The translations under genes and the position numbers were made by a program. Shown here in pieces: positions 43,992-52,934 of a stretch of 64,000 bases of DNA (the first letter of the stretch is position 1; the number at the start of each line of letters is the position of its first letter). The stretch spans positions 620,001 to 684,000 of the forward strand of contig NZ_JAARLY010000001.1 in NCBI RefSeq assembly GCF_011759385.1, in the 5' to 3' direction. The notes beneath the pieces are model-generated. The model ran no database searches and was not told where the DNA came from. It worked only from the letters and a program-made list of their open reading frames with translations. The DNA comes from Oleiagrimonas sp. C23AA. Its GTDB lineage: Bacteria; Pseudomonadota; Gammaproteobacteria; Xanthomonadales; Rhodanobacteraceae.

Positions 43992-44996
43992 ATGTGGCGC
44001 AGGCGACAGGCAAGCTTGAGCAAAGCGATACCTCACAGAGACGGCCCCGAACCGGGCGCCGCCGGTGAGGCGTGCGAAGCGCCGCCCGCGCTGGATCTTG
44101 TCGCGCTGGAGGTGGGCTTTTTCGAGGCGTTGCTGGATACGCCCACGCTGAAAGACCTGCCGCCCAACATGTACGAGGCCGAGGTGCTGGCCGACCTGGA
44201 GTTCCTGCGCGTGCAAGCGCGCCAGGCGGTGTTGCTGCCACGTCTGCCGATGGTGCTACCCGAGCTGGTGGTGGCGCTGCGTGATCCGGATGTCTCCACC
44301 GGGCACCTGAAACGCGTCATCTCGCGCGATCCGATGGTGGTCAGTGCCGTGCTTCGTGTGGCCAACAGCGCCTATTTCAGGCGCCGACGGCATGTTACCG
44401 ATGTGCGCGAGGCCATCGTTGTGCTCGGTCACGATGGCTTGCGCCGATTGTTGCCCAGTTTGGCCATGCAACCGGTATTTACCGCCTCCAGCGGTTCCAC
44501 GCACAGCACGGTTTCCGGGCCACGCACCTGGGCTTATGCGCAGCGTTGTGGTCAGGCCGCGCTGGCGCTGGCCGGCGAGCATGGCGAGGCGTTTTCGCTG
44601 TATCTGAGCGGCATGGCGTTGGGTGCTGGATTGTTGATTGTGGTGCGGGCGATGGATCGGCGCCGCTTGCTGCATGAGGCGCTGGTCTCGGCACCGTTTG
44701 CCCGCCGCGCCATGGCCATTGGCCGCAAATTGGCCGGCGGCGTGGCCGAGCAATGGGCGCTGCCCGAAGCCACCCTGAAGCTGCTGGGCGACTACAACGC
44801 CGACCGGCGCACCGCCGCGGCCGCTCAGCTGGCCATGGCCGAAGCGCTGGCGATGAGTCGCACCTTGCTGGAAACCCGCGGCGGCGCCGACCCGCTGCCG
44901 GGGCTGGTGGCGGCCTTCCCGCAGCAGCCGGCTGGGCGCGTGCATGCGGCGTGGGACGAACTGCGCCGTTTCGAGGCCAGCCTCAAGGACGCCTGA
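43992..44996 (+). CDS. HDOD-domain protein
   Basis: 334 aa cytoplasmic protein. The HDOD region (about 75-260) shows LPRLPMVLPELVVALRDPDVSTGHLKRVISRDPMVVSAVLRVANSAYFR and VREAIVVLGHDGLRRLL, typical of HDOD signalling domains that lack the full HD metal site. HDOD proteins usually act in signalling, motility or chemotaxis switching. No response-regulator, GGDEF or EAL partner is fused. The start ATG at 43992 has no clear ribosome site; the frame extends 16 codons upstream. Confidence 0.82.
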   Translation: MWRRRQASLSKAIPHRDGPEPGAAGEACEAPPALDLVALEVGFFEALLDTPTLKDLPPNMYEAEVLADLEFLRVQARQAVLLPRLPMVLPELVVALRDPDVSTGHLKRVISRDPMVVSAVLRVANSAYFRRRRHVTDVREAIVVLGHDGLRRLLPSLAMQPVFTASSGSTHSTVSGPRTWAYAQRCGQAALALAGEHGEAFSLYLSGMALGAGLLIVVRAMDRRRLLHEALVSAPFARRAMAIGRKLAGGVAEQWALPEATLKLLGDYNADRRTAAAAQLAMAEALAMSRTLLETRGGADPLPGLVAAFPQQPAGRVHAAWDELRRFEASLKDA

Positions 44997-45106
44997 GCGC
45001 GGCGAAAACCAGAGCGGGTTCTGCCAACCAACGGCAGGGTGCACCGGCACGCTTTTCTGGCACAGTGACGCGCTGTCATCCAGTGCTTTCCCAGGGGAAA
45101 ACTCGC

Positions 45107-47887
45107 ATGCATTCGGCCTTTCGCGCCTTGCTGTCAGCTGCCGCTTTGCTGGTGGCCGCGCCTGTGGTTTCGGCGGCGCCACCGAACACACCGTCCATCG
45201 CCGCCTCGGTCTACGCGCGGGATCCGGCGCAGGCGGTCGACGTCGGCTACACCGCCAAGATCGCCCAGGACACCACGCGGCCCGATTTCAATACGCCGCT
45301 GACCGACTATCTGCCGGCCTCCAAAACGGTGCCCACGCCCGAGCAGGTGTTGGGACACATCGCCGGTGCTCCCAACTGGCTGCCGTATTCGAAGGACGTG
45401 TACCGCTATTTCCACGCCTTGGCCAAGGCCAGCGACCGGGTCAAGGTGTTCAACATCGGCACCACCGAAGAGGGCCGGCCGATGATCGCCGTGGCCATCG
45501 CCGACGCCGATGTGTTGGCCAGTCTCAAGGCCAACGACGCGCGGCTGGCGCAGCTGGCCGACCCGCGCCGCATCGACATGGACGATGCCCGCGCCGAAGC
45601 GCTGATCCCCAAGACGCACCCGGTGTACTACATCACCGGCACCATCCACTCCATCGAAACCGGCGCGCCGACGGCGCTGATGGAACTGGCCTACCGCCTG
45701 GCCGTGGACAACGCGCCGTATATCCGCCACATCCGCTCGCACGTGATCACGTTGATCACGCCGATCGTGGAGGTGGATGGACGCGACCGCATGGTCGATC
45801 TCTACAACTGGCATCGCGCGCACCCGGATCAGAACTATCCCAGTCTGATGTACTGGGGCCACTACGTGGCGCACGACAACAATCGTGACGCCATGACGCT
45901 GACGCTCAAGCTCACGCGCAATGTGCTCAACACCTACGTCGGCTGGCATGCCCAGGTGCTGCACGATCTGCACGAGTCGGTGCCGTTCCTGTACGACAAC
46001 ACGGTGGGCGATGGGCCTTACAACGCCTGGATCGACCCGATTCTCACCGGCGAATGGCAGAAGCTGGGCTGGGACAATGTCGAGCAACTGACCAAGCTGG
46101 GCTTGCCCGGTGTGTTCACGCATGGCGATTTCGATACCTGGAGCCCGGGCTATCTGATGTTCATCGGTGCCATGCACAACGGCATCAGCCGCCTTTACGA
46201 AACCTTTGGCAACCATGGCGCCGACACGCTCAAGCGCGTGCTCGATCCCAGCGAATACCAGCGCACCTGGTACAAGCCCAACCCGCCGTTGCCGACGGTG
46301 ACCTGGTCGCAGCGCGACAACAACAACTACGAGCAATCGGGCCTGCTGACGGCGCTTTACTACTACAGCAATCACACCGAAGAATTTCTGCGCAACTTCT
46401 ACTTGAAGTCCAAGCGCTCGATCGAGAAGCCGCAACTGGCCGGCCCCGCCGCGTATGTTTTCACGGCCGACGAGCGCCATCCCGGCGCGCAGGCCCGACT
46501 GCTGAAGATACTGGCCGAGCAGCATTGCGAAATCGACCGCCTGGATGCGCCGGCGACGGTGACCCAGGGTCGGTTGAACGACCAGGCGCATGCCGATGGC
46601 GGCCAGCGTCGTCGCGTGTTCCCGGTCGGCAGCTACGTGGTGCGCATGGATCAGCCGTATTCGCGGATTGCCGACGCCTTGCTCGATCGCCAGTACTGGT
46701 CGCCGGACGATCCGCAGAAAACGCCGTATGACGACACCGGCTGGTCGATGGGCGACCTGTTCGATGTCGATGTGGCGCGCGTGACCGACAATGGCATTCT
46801 CAAGGCGCCCATGCACAAGGTGGGCGCCATCGAAGTGCCGTCGGGCCTGGCCTCGATCGACATGAAGCCGGCGCACCTGCCGCGCATCGCCATGATGCAT
46901 ACCTGGCTCAGCACGCAGACCGAAGGCTGGTGGCGCATGGCGCTGGATCGCCTGGGCGTGAAGTACGACTACATCAGCACCCAGGATGTGGCCAGGATGA
47001 GCGATCTGCGTCGTCGCTACGATGTCATCCTGTTTGCGCCGGTGGGTGGCTATAGCGATCAGCGCATCGTCAATGGCCTGCCGATGTGGGGCAAGCCGAT
47101 GCCGTGGAAGACGACCTCGCTCACGCCCAATATCGGCCGCATCGACAGCACCAACGATGTGCGTCCGGGGCTGGGTGAATCGGGCCTGGCTCACCTCAAG
47201 GCCTTCGTGAAGGCGGGCGGCTTGCTGGTTACTGCCGAGGACACCGCGCGCTTTGCCATCGATGAAGGCATGGCGCCGGGCGTGTTTGTCAGTCCGCGGG
47301 CGCATCTGCGCGTGGTCGGCAGCGTGCTGGGGGCGCGTACGGTGGATGCGCAAAGCCCGGTGATGGCCGGCTACGATGACGCCTTTGCGCTGTACAGCGC
47401 GCACGGCCAGTCGTTTGAGATCTCCAACCTGGTCACCGGCGATCGCGGCCTGCCGCGGGCGCAGGACTATGCGCGGCCGACGGGCCGGGGCGGCCCGGAC
47501 GAGGCGGACATGCCCGAAGCACGGGCCTTTGCGGCGCCACCCAAGCTGCCCGATGTGAAACCGTGGCAGGCCTTGCCGCTGAATGTGGATCAGGCGCGCA
47601 ACAATCCGTATCTGATCCCTTCCGCCGATCGCCCGCAGGTACTGGCGCGCTTTGCCGATCCGGGCAAGCTGCTGATCGCGGGGTTGCTCGAGCACGGCAG
47701 CGAGATGGCCGGACGCGGTGCGGTGGTCCTGGCGCACTACGGCAAAGGCCACGTGCTGCTGTTTGCCTCCAACCCGATCTGGCGTGGCGAAACCATCGGC
47801 AGCTATCCGATGGTGATCAATGCCGTGGAGCACTTCGATCATCTGGATGCGGCCGGGCCGCACGGCAGCCAGAACACCGGCCATTAA
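45107..47887 (+). CDS. Secreted M14-family zinc metallopeptidase
   Basis: 926 aa with a signal peptide (1-24, ending SAAP). The M14 domain (about 80-400) contains the zinc ligands His181 and Glu184 in TGTIHSIETGAP and a third ligand His in VLHDLHESVP (His286 or 289). IVEVDGRDRMVDLYNWHRAHPDQNYP is also conserved. Roughly 520 further residues follow, including a glutamine-amidotransferase-like segment (VILFAPVGGYSDQRI, GGLLVTAEDTARFA) and a late GKGHVLLFASNPIWRGET. Long M14 proteins of this plan occur in Xanthomonadales. Probably digests peptides outside the inner membrane. ATG at 45107 follows ggggaaa. Confidence 0.87.
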   Translation: MHSAFRALLSAAALLVAAPVVSAAPPNTPSIAASVYARDPAQAVDVGYTAKIAQDTTRPDFNTPLTDYLPASKTVPTPEQVLGHIAGAPNWLPYSKDVYRYFHALAKASDRVKVFNIGTTEEGRPMIAVAIADADVLASLKANDARLAQLADPRRIDMDDARAEALIPKTHPVYYITGTIHSIETGAPTALMELAYRLAVDNAPYIRHIRSHVITLITPIVEVDGRDRMVDLYNWHRAHPDQNYPSLMYWGHYVAHDNNRDAMTLTLKLTRNVLNTYVGWHAQVLHDLHESVPFLYDNTVGDGPYNAWIDPILTGEWQKLGWDNVEQLTKLGLPGVFTHGDFDTWSPGYLMFIGAMHNGISRLYETFGNHGADTLKRVLDPSEYQRTWYKPNPPLPTVTWSQRDNNNYEQSGLLTALYYYSNHTEEFLRNFYLKSKRSIEKPQLAGPAAYVFTADERHPGAQARLLKILAEQHCEIDRLDAPATVTQGRLNDQAHADGGQRRRVFPVGSYVVRMDQPYSRIADALLDRQYWSPDDPQKTPYDDTGWSMGDLFDVDVARVTDNGILKAPMHKVGAIEVPSGLASIDMKPAHLPRIAMMHTWLSTQTEGWWRMALDRLGVKYDYISTQDVARMSDLRRRYDVILFAPVGGYSDQRIVNGLPMWGKPMPWKTTSLTPNIGRIDSTNDVRPGLGESGLAHLKAFVKAGGLLVTAEDTARFAIDEGMAPGVFVSPRAHLRVVGSVLGARTVDAQSPVMAGYDDAFALYSAHGQSFEISNLVTGDRGLPRAQDYARPTGRGGPDEADMPEARAFAAPPKLPDVKPWQALPLNVDQARNNPYLIPSADRPQVLARFADPGKLLIAGLLEHGSEMAGRGAVVLAHYGKGHVLLFASNPIWRGETIGSYPMVINAVEHFDHLDAAGPHGSQNTGH

Positions 47888-47906
47888 ATCGCCGCCTCAC
47901 GGCAAG

Positions 47907-47936
47907 AAAAAAGGCGCCCCGCGGGGCGCCTTTTTT
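47907..47936. terminator. Bidirectional intrinsic terminator after the M14 gene
   Basis: The near-perfect palindrome ggcgcccc-gc-ggggcgcc is flanked by six A residues on the left and a T-run on the right. It serves the M14 gene and the convergent slipin gene. Confidence 0.93.
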
Positions 47937-47955
47937 ATCTGACTAACACGGTGTA

Positions 47956-48723
47956 TCAGGCTGAGCCATCAGCATTGTCGAAGGCCTTCATCAGCGGTTT
48001 GATCAAGTCCAGCGGCAGCGGGAAGGCAATGGTGGTGCTCTTGCCGTTGGAGCCGATGTCGGCCAGCGTCTGCAAATAGCGCAACTGCAGGGCCTGCGGC
48101 TGCTGGGCCAGCATCGAGGCGGCATCGCGCAGCTTTTCGGCGGCCTGCATTTCACCCTCGGCGTGGATCACCTTGGCGCGGCGCTCGCGCTCGGCTTCGG
48201 CCTGGCGGGCGATGGCGCGGACCATGGTTTCGTTCAAGTCCACGTCCTTGATCTCGACATCGGTGACCTTGATGCCCCAGCCATCGGTGGCCTGATCCAG
48301 AATCTGTTGCAGCGTCTGGTTGATCGACTCGCGCTCGGAAAGAATCTGGTCCAGCTCATGCTGGCCCAGCACCGAACGCAGGCGCGTCTGCGCCAGCTGG
48401 CTGGTGGCCTGGTAGAAATCGGACACCTGCAGCACCGCCTTGTCGGCCTCGATGATGCGGTAGTAGACCACCGCGTTGACACGCACCGAGACGTTGTCGC
48501 GCGAGATCACATCCTGCGGCGGCACGTCCATCACGCCCACGCGCAGGTCCACACGCGACATGCTTTGCACCACCGGAATCAGGATCACCAGCCCCGGGCC
48601 CTTGATGCCGGTGAATCGACCCAGCGTCAGCACCACGCCGCGCTCGTACTCGGGCAGTACCTTGATCGAGGCGACCAGAAGAAAAATGACAAAAACCACG
48701 ATGATGCCGACAAATCCGAACAT
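47956..48723 (-). CDS. Slipin (stomatin/prohibitin SPFH family)
   Basis: 255 aa. One N-terminal membrane helix (about 3-22) is followed by an SPFH domain: [40 protein letters not shown], then [26 protein letters not shown] coiled, Glu/Ala-rich stretch ([26 protein letters not shown]) follows, which drives oligomerisation in membrane microdomains. The start MFGFVGII at 48723 is right after a ribosome site ggag. It lies 49 bases downstream of nfeD on the same strand; slipin-NfeD pairs are a known conserved operon in which the NfeD protease partners the slipin. Confidence 0.9.
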   Translation of the reverse strand: MFGFVGIIVVFVIFLLVASIKVLPEYERGVVLTLGRFTGIKGPGLVILIPVVQSMSRVDLRVGVMDVPPQDVISRDNVSVRVNAVVYYRIIEADKAVLQVSDFYQATSQLAQTRLRSVLGQHELDQILSERESINQTLQQILDQATDGWGIKVTDVEIKDVDLNETMVRAIARQAEAERERRAKVIHAEGEMQAAEKLRDAASMLAQQPQALQLRYLQTLADIGSNGKSTTIAFPLPLDLIKPLMKAFDNADGSA

Positions 48724-48772
48724 GTCCCGCACTCCTTGAGAAAAGAAAACCGCTTGCCAACGGAGGAAAGAT

Positions 48773-50143
48773 TCAGGCCGCTTCCACGCGCAGTACCAGG
48801 CCATCGCGGGCCAGCACGCGCACTTCGGCGCCGGCGGCCAGCGCCGCGTCGCCGGTGACGCGCCAACGCTCGCCGCGAATCATGGCCCATGACTGGCCGC
48901 CAGCCGGCAAGGCCTGCAACAGCGGACCGCGTGCATCCAGCAGCACATCATCGCCGCTGGCCTTGCGTCGGTGCCGTGCCCGCACCACGAACCAGATAAT
49001 GGCGCCGAGGGTGGCGATGGCGCACACGGCGATACCGGCAATGACGCCAACGTCGACGCCAAAGCCCGGCACATCGCGATCAAAAAGCATGATGGACCCC
49101 AATACGAAAGCAATCACTCCGCCCACTCCCATGGCGCCGATACCGGCACTGAGCACTTCGCCGATCACCAGGGCCACGCCCAACGCCATCAGCGCCAGAC
49201 CGGCATAGTCCACCGGCAGCATTTGCAGGGCATAAAGCCCTATCAAAAGGGCGATGCCGCCGGCGATACCCGGCAGCATGGCGCCGGGATGAAAGCCTTC
49301 CAGCACCAGACCATAAATGCCGGCCAGAAGCAGCAGATAGGCGATGGTGGGGTTGGTGATGACACCCAGGAACCGGCTGCGCCAGCCGGGCGCGTAGTCG
49401 CGCACGCTCAGCCCGGCGGTGTGCAGCGTTACGGTGCCGGACGCCAGGGCGACCTTGCGACCGTCGGCCTTGGCCAGCAGTTGCTGGGCATTGTCCGCCA
49501 GCAGGTTGATGACGTTCGCCCGCAGTGCCTCGTCGGCGGTCAGCGTGGCCGCGCCGCGCACGGCTTTTTCCGCCCAGGCGGCATTGCGCCCATGACGCTG
49601 TGCCAGCGAGCGGATGTAGGCGACCGCGTCGTTGGCGGTCTTGGTCTGTTCGGCGTCGGCTGAAGGCTTTGCCGCCGTGCTGCTGGAAGCGGCTTCCGAA
49701 GCGTCTGGCATCGGCGTGCGCGCACCCATGCGAATGGGCGTGGCCGCTCCCAGATGGGTGGTCGGTGCCATCGCCGCCAGCGGGCAGGCATAGAGCAGAT
49801 AGGTGCCGGCCGATGCCGCGCGGGCGCCACCCGGCGCCACATAGCCAATGACCGGCAGCGGCGAGGCCAGCACCGCGCTGATCATGTGGCGCATGGAAGA
49901 AGAAAGCCCGCCGGGGGTGTCCAGCTCAAGAACCACTACGCGTGCGCCATCGGCCTGGGCCTGGCGCAGCGCGCGCTGCATGTATTCGGCCATGGCCGGT
50001 CCAATCGCACCATCGATGCGAATGCGTGCCGCAAAACCTGCCGAGTCCGTCGGCGCCGACACCGGGCTGGCGATAACCGAGACCCCGCCGACGCTGAGCA
50101 TCACGGCCAGTACGGCGAGCAGGCGGCGTAGCGTGGCTTTCAT
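48773..50143 (-). CDS. NfeD-family membrane serine protease (long form)
   Basis: 456 aa. After a signal-like helix (1-30), a ClpP-like protease domain has [19 protein letters not shown] and the nucleophile Ser111 in [16 protein letters not shown]; the partner Lys is in the helix after [20 protein letters not shown]. Four to five membrane helices (about 235-370) follow, then a C-terminal OB-fold ([26 protein letters not shown]). Long NfeD proteins cleave slipin or stomatin homologues and quality-control membrane proteins. The ATG at 50143 has a perfect ggagg six bases upstream. First gene of the nfeD-slipin unit, divergent from rsmC. Confidence 0.9.
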   Translation of the reverse strand: MKATLRRLLAVLAVMLSVGGVSVIASPVSAPTDSAGFAARIRIDGAIGPAMAEYMQRALRQAQADGARVVVLELDTPGGLSSSMRHMISAVLASPLPVIGYVAPGGARAASAGTYLLYACPLAAMAPTTHLGAATPIRMGARTPMPDASEAASSSTAAKPSADAEQTKTANDAVAYIRSLAQRHGRNAAWAEKAVRGAATLTADEALRANVINLLADNAQQLLAKADGRKVALASGTVTLHTAGLSVRDYAPGWRSRFLGVITNPTIAYLLLLAGIYGLVLEGFHPGAMLPGIAGGIALLIGLYALQMLPVDYAGLALMALGVALVIGEVLSAGIGAMGVGGVIAFVLGSIMLFDRDVPGFGVDVGVIAGIAVCAIATLGAIIWFVVRARHRRKASGDDVLLDARGPLLQALPAGGQSWAMIRGERWRVTGDAALAAGAEVRVLARDGLVLRVEAA

Positions 50144-50218
50144 CTCATCCTCCGACATGACGCCGGTTCCCCTTGGCATCTAGCTTAGCGCAACGTCGGC
50201 CGCGCGCGGTGCAACCGT

Positions 50219-50224
50219 TACAAT
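50219..50224 (+). promoter_or_regulatory. Probable -10 box for the rsmC-rsuA-rluA-selO run
   Basis: The hexamer tacaat lies 31 bases before the rsmC ATG at 50256, placing a start site near 50231. That would exclude the in-frame ATG at 50223 as the true start. The -35 is not well conserved. Confidence 0.45.
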
Positions 50225-50255
50225 GGGCGTCCGCCACCACTCGCTGCCTCACACC

Positions 50256-51320
50256 ATGTCCGTTGCGTCTGCCCTTGCCATTGATCCCGTCCTCGATGCG
50301 TTGCGCCTGGCGCTTCAATCGCATCACCTTGGTGCGGGCGAGGCGGGCAGCACACTGTTTCTGCGCGCCCGCGCCGATGGCGCGCTCCGGGCCGACATGG
50401 ACGCGCACTGGACTTGCCAGCAAAGCCTGAAGCCGCTGGCCGATGCGCTGGGGCGCAGCGGACTGAGCGTGGTGAGTGAGGCGCCCGCAGAACGCTTTGC
50501 GCGGGTGATCGCCTTGCCGCCACGCCAACGTCAGGAAGCCCGTGCCGTGCTGGCACGGGCCGTCGCCTCATTGGCGCCAGGCGGCGTGGTCATCGCCTGC
50601 ATGCCGAATACGGAAGGCGCCAAGTCCGGCGAGGCGGACCTGCGCCGGCTGGTCGGCGGTCAAGGACAGCTTTCCAAGCATAAGTGCCGCGTATTCTGGG
50701 CGCGGCCTGGGGCGCAAGACATCGACCACACGCTGCTGGCCGAGTGGCTGGCACTCGATGAGGTGCAACCGATTCTCGATGGGCGCTATGTCAGTCGCCC
50801 GGGGCTGTTTGCCTGGGATCGCATCGATGCCGCCTCGTCGCTGCTGGCCGCGCAATGGCCGTCGGACCTGCACGGCCGCGCGGCGGACCTGGGCGCCGGC
50901 TGGGGCTATCTGTCCTGCCAGCTGTTGACCCGTTGTGCCGGTATCGAGAGGGTGGATCTGTTCGAGGCCGAAGGGCGGGCCATCGAGCCGGCCCGGCGCA
51001 ATACGCAAGCCGCGGCCAAAGCCAATGGGGTGGACGTGAACGTGCATTGGCACGATGTCACTGCCGGGCTGCCGGCGCATTACCAGGTGATCATCGCCAA
51101 TCCGCCGTTTCACCAGCATGGGCGCGCCGATCTGCCCGCGCTGGGTCAGGCGTTCATCCGCAGCGCTGCGCAGGCACTGGCGCCGGACGGACGGTTCTGG
51201 ATGGTGGCCAATCGGCACCTGCCGTACGAGGCCACCCTGGCGATGCATTTCTCCGATGTGCAGATTCGTGCGCAAGCCGATGGCTTCAAGGTATTCGAAG
51301 CACGCGGAGCGCGCGCATGA
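50256..51320 (+). CDS. rsmC: 16S rRNA (guanine-N2)-methyltransferase RsmC-like
   Basis: 354 aa with an N-terminal degenerate methyltransferase-like half and a C-terminal catalytic half. The catalytic half has the SAM loop AADLGAGWGYLSCQLL, the acidic LFEAEGRAIEPAR, and the signature IIANPPFHQHGRAD for exocyclic-amine methylation. This is the arrangement of RsmC/RlmG enzymes, which methylate G1207 of 16S rRNA or G1835 of 23S rRNA; RsmC is favoured by length and order. The stop overlaps the next gene's start by an ATGA junction. Confidence 0.85.
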   Translation: MSVASALAIDPVLDALRLALQSHHLGAGEAGSTLFLRARADGALRADMDAHWTCQQSLKPLADALGRSGLSVVSEAPAERFARVIALPPRQRQEARAVLARAVASLAPGGVVIACMPNTEGAKSGEADLRRLVGGQGQLSKHKCRVFWARPGAQDIDHTLLAEWLALDEVQPILDGRYVSRPGLFAWDRIDAASSLLAAQWPSDLHGRAADLGAGWGYLSCQLLTRCAGIERVDLFEAEGRAIEPARRNTQAAAKANGVDVNVHWHDVTAGLPAHYQVIIANPPFHQHGRADLPALGQAFIRSAAQALAPDGRFWMVANRHLPYEATLAMHFSDVQIRAQADGFKVFEARGARA

Positions 51321-52024
51321 AGCTGCTGCGCCTGATTGCCAACCTGGGCTATGGCAGCCGCAAGCAGGTCACGGCGCTGTTTGGCGAAGGCCGCATCACC
51401 GATGTCCAGGGCCAGCCGCTGTACGCCGATGACGTGGTCGACCACGGGCAAGTCCGCCTGGACGGCGAGCCATTGGACCCGGCGCCGGGCATGGTGTTGA
51501 TGCTCAACAAGCCGACCGGTTTCACCTGTTCGCACAAGGATGCCGGACGCCTGGTATACGGTCTGCTGCCGCCGCGTTTCGCGCACCGCAAACCGGTACT
51601 TTCCAGCGTTGGCCGACTGGATCGCGATACCTCCGGCCTGCTGCTTTTCACCGACGACGGTGCCTTGTTGCACCGGATCATTTCACCGAAGAAGCATGTG
51701 CCCAAAACCTATGAGGCGGTGCTGGCCGAGCCCTTGTGCGACAGCGCGGAGGCCACGTTCGCCAGCGGCACGCTGATGCTGGAGGGTGAAAGCACACCAT
51801 TGGCGCCGGCCAAGCTGGAGCGCATGGAGCCCAAGCGCGTGCGTGTCACCGTCAGCGAAGGGCGTTATCACCAGGTAAGGCGCATGTTCGCCGCGCTTGG
51901 CAATCACGTCACCGCGCTGCATCGCCTTGAGGTGGGCGCGCTGACACTGGGTGCCCTGGAAGAAGGCCAGTGGCGCCTGCTTGGCGAGCACGATATCGCG
52001 CAGATATTTGCCGCATCGCCATGA
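51317..52024 (+). CDS. rsuA: 16S rRNA pseudouridine(516) synthase RsuA-like
   Basis: 235 aa. An N-terminal S4 RNA-binding domain (RLIANLGYGSRKQVTALFGEGRI) precedes the RsuA/RluB/E/F catalytic domain. The catalytic Asp is in the GRLDRDTSGLLLFTDDG motif, and EGRYHQVRRMFAALGNHV closes the fold. Pseudouridylation of U516 is the RsuA role; size and order support RsuA over RluE/F. Starts with ATGA overlapping rsmC and ends with ATGA overlapping the next gene, so translational coupling is likely. Confidence 0.88.
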   Translation: MKLLRLIANLGYGSRKQVTALFGEGRITDVQGQPLYADDVVDHGQVRLDGEPLDPAPGMVLMLNKPTGFTCSHKDAGRLVYGLLPPRFAHRKPVLSSVGRLDRDTSGLLLFTDDGALLHRIISPKKHVPKTYEAVLAEPLCDSAEATFASGTLMLEGESTPLAPAKLERMEPKRVRVTVSEGRYHQVRRMFAALGNHVTALHRLEVGALTLGALEEGQWRLLGEHDIAQIFAASP

Positions 52025-52926
52025 AGCCTCACGGCGCCAGCACCGTGTACCTGCACGCGGCCGGGGTGCCGCTGATCGATGCCCTGCATGCCAGGTTTCC
52101 GCAGATTGACCGCGCCACCTGGCGCCAGCGCTTCCAGCGCCAGCGTGTGCTCGATGAACAGGGCCGCGCGCTGGAGGCCGATGCGCTTAGCCACGCCGGC
52201 CAGTGCGTGCACTATTTTCGCGAAGTGGCCGATGAACCGCGTATCGATGCCGCAGAGCATGTCGTGCACGCTGATGCCGATCTGGTGGTGGCCGACAAAC
52301 CGCCACTGTTGCCGGTGATGCCGGCGGGGCGGTTTGTCAGCGAAACCCTGCTGGCGCGGCTCAGGTCATGCCTGGGCAATCCCGATCTGGTGCCGCTGCA
52401 TCGCATCGATCGCGACACCTCTGGCTTGGTGCTGTTTTCCGCACGCAAGGCCAGTCGTGCCGCGTATGTGCAGCTGTTTACCTCGCGCCGTATCGAGAAG
52501 ATCTATCAAGCGCAGGTGCATCTTGCAAAAGCGGCCGAACTGCCGACCGAGCGCGCCTCCCGCATCGTGCGCGGCGAGCCGTTCTTTCGCATGTGCGAGG
52601 TCGAAGGCCGCGCCAATGCGCACACGCGCATCGAGGTGATCGCGCGTCATGGCGATCTGGCCACGGTGCGTCTGCAACCGGTCACCGGGCGCAAACACCA
52701 GCTGCGCGTGCATATGGCGGCGCTGGAAGCGCCGATCCTCAACGATCGCCTGTATCCGCAGCTGGGCGAGGTCGACAGCGATGATGCCGATCGCCCCCTG
52801 GCACTACTGGCGCACAGCCTTGCCTTCATCGACCCACTGACCGGCAAGCGGCGCGTGTTCCATAGCCAGCGTATGCTGGCGCCCCTTGCATCGGCGCCGG
52901 ATGGGCCGGATATGCATGGGCAGTGA
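52021..52926 (+). CDS. RluA-family pseudouridine synthase
   Basis: 301 aa. The RluA catalytic signature HRIDRDTSGLVLFSARKASRAA (Asp in RIDRDT) is followed by EKIYQAQVH and TGRKHQLRVHMAALEAPILNDRLYP. A short N-terminal extension (VPLIDALHARFPQIDRATW) resembles an incomplete S4-like region. The exact rRNA or tRNA target (RluA, RluC, TruC or other) cannot be decided by eye. It starts in an ATGA overlap with rsuA and ends 8 bases before the selO ATG. Confidence 0.86.
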   Translation: MKPHGASTVYLHAAGVPLIDALHARFPQIDRATWRQRFQRQRVLDEQGRALEADALSHAGQCVHYFREVADEPRIDAAEHVVHADADLVVADKPPLLPVMPAGRFVSETLLARLRSCLGNPDLVPLHRIDRDTSGLVLFSARKASRAAYVQLFTSRRIEKIYQAQVHLAKAAELPTERASRIVRGEPFFRMCEVEGRANAHTRIEVIARHGDLATVRLQPVTGRKHQLRVHMAALEAPILNDRLYPQLGEVDSDDADRPLALLAHSLAFIDPLTGKRRVFHSQRMLAPLASAPDGPDMHGQ

Positions 52927-52934
52927 CGCCATTG

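Noticed and set aside
45134-47884. 916-codon minus-strand open frame opposite the M14 gene
   Set aside because: GC-rich antisense frame. The plus strand has a signal peptide, zinc motifs and a terminator; the minus frame has nothing recognisable.
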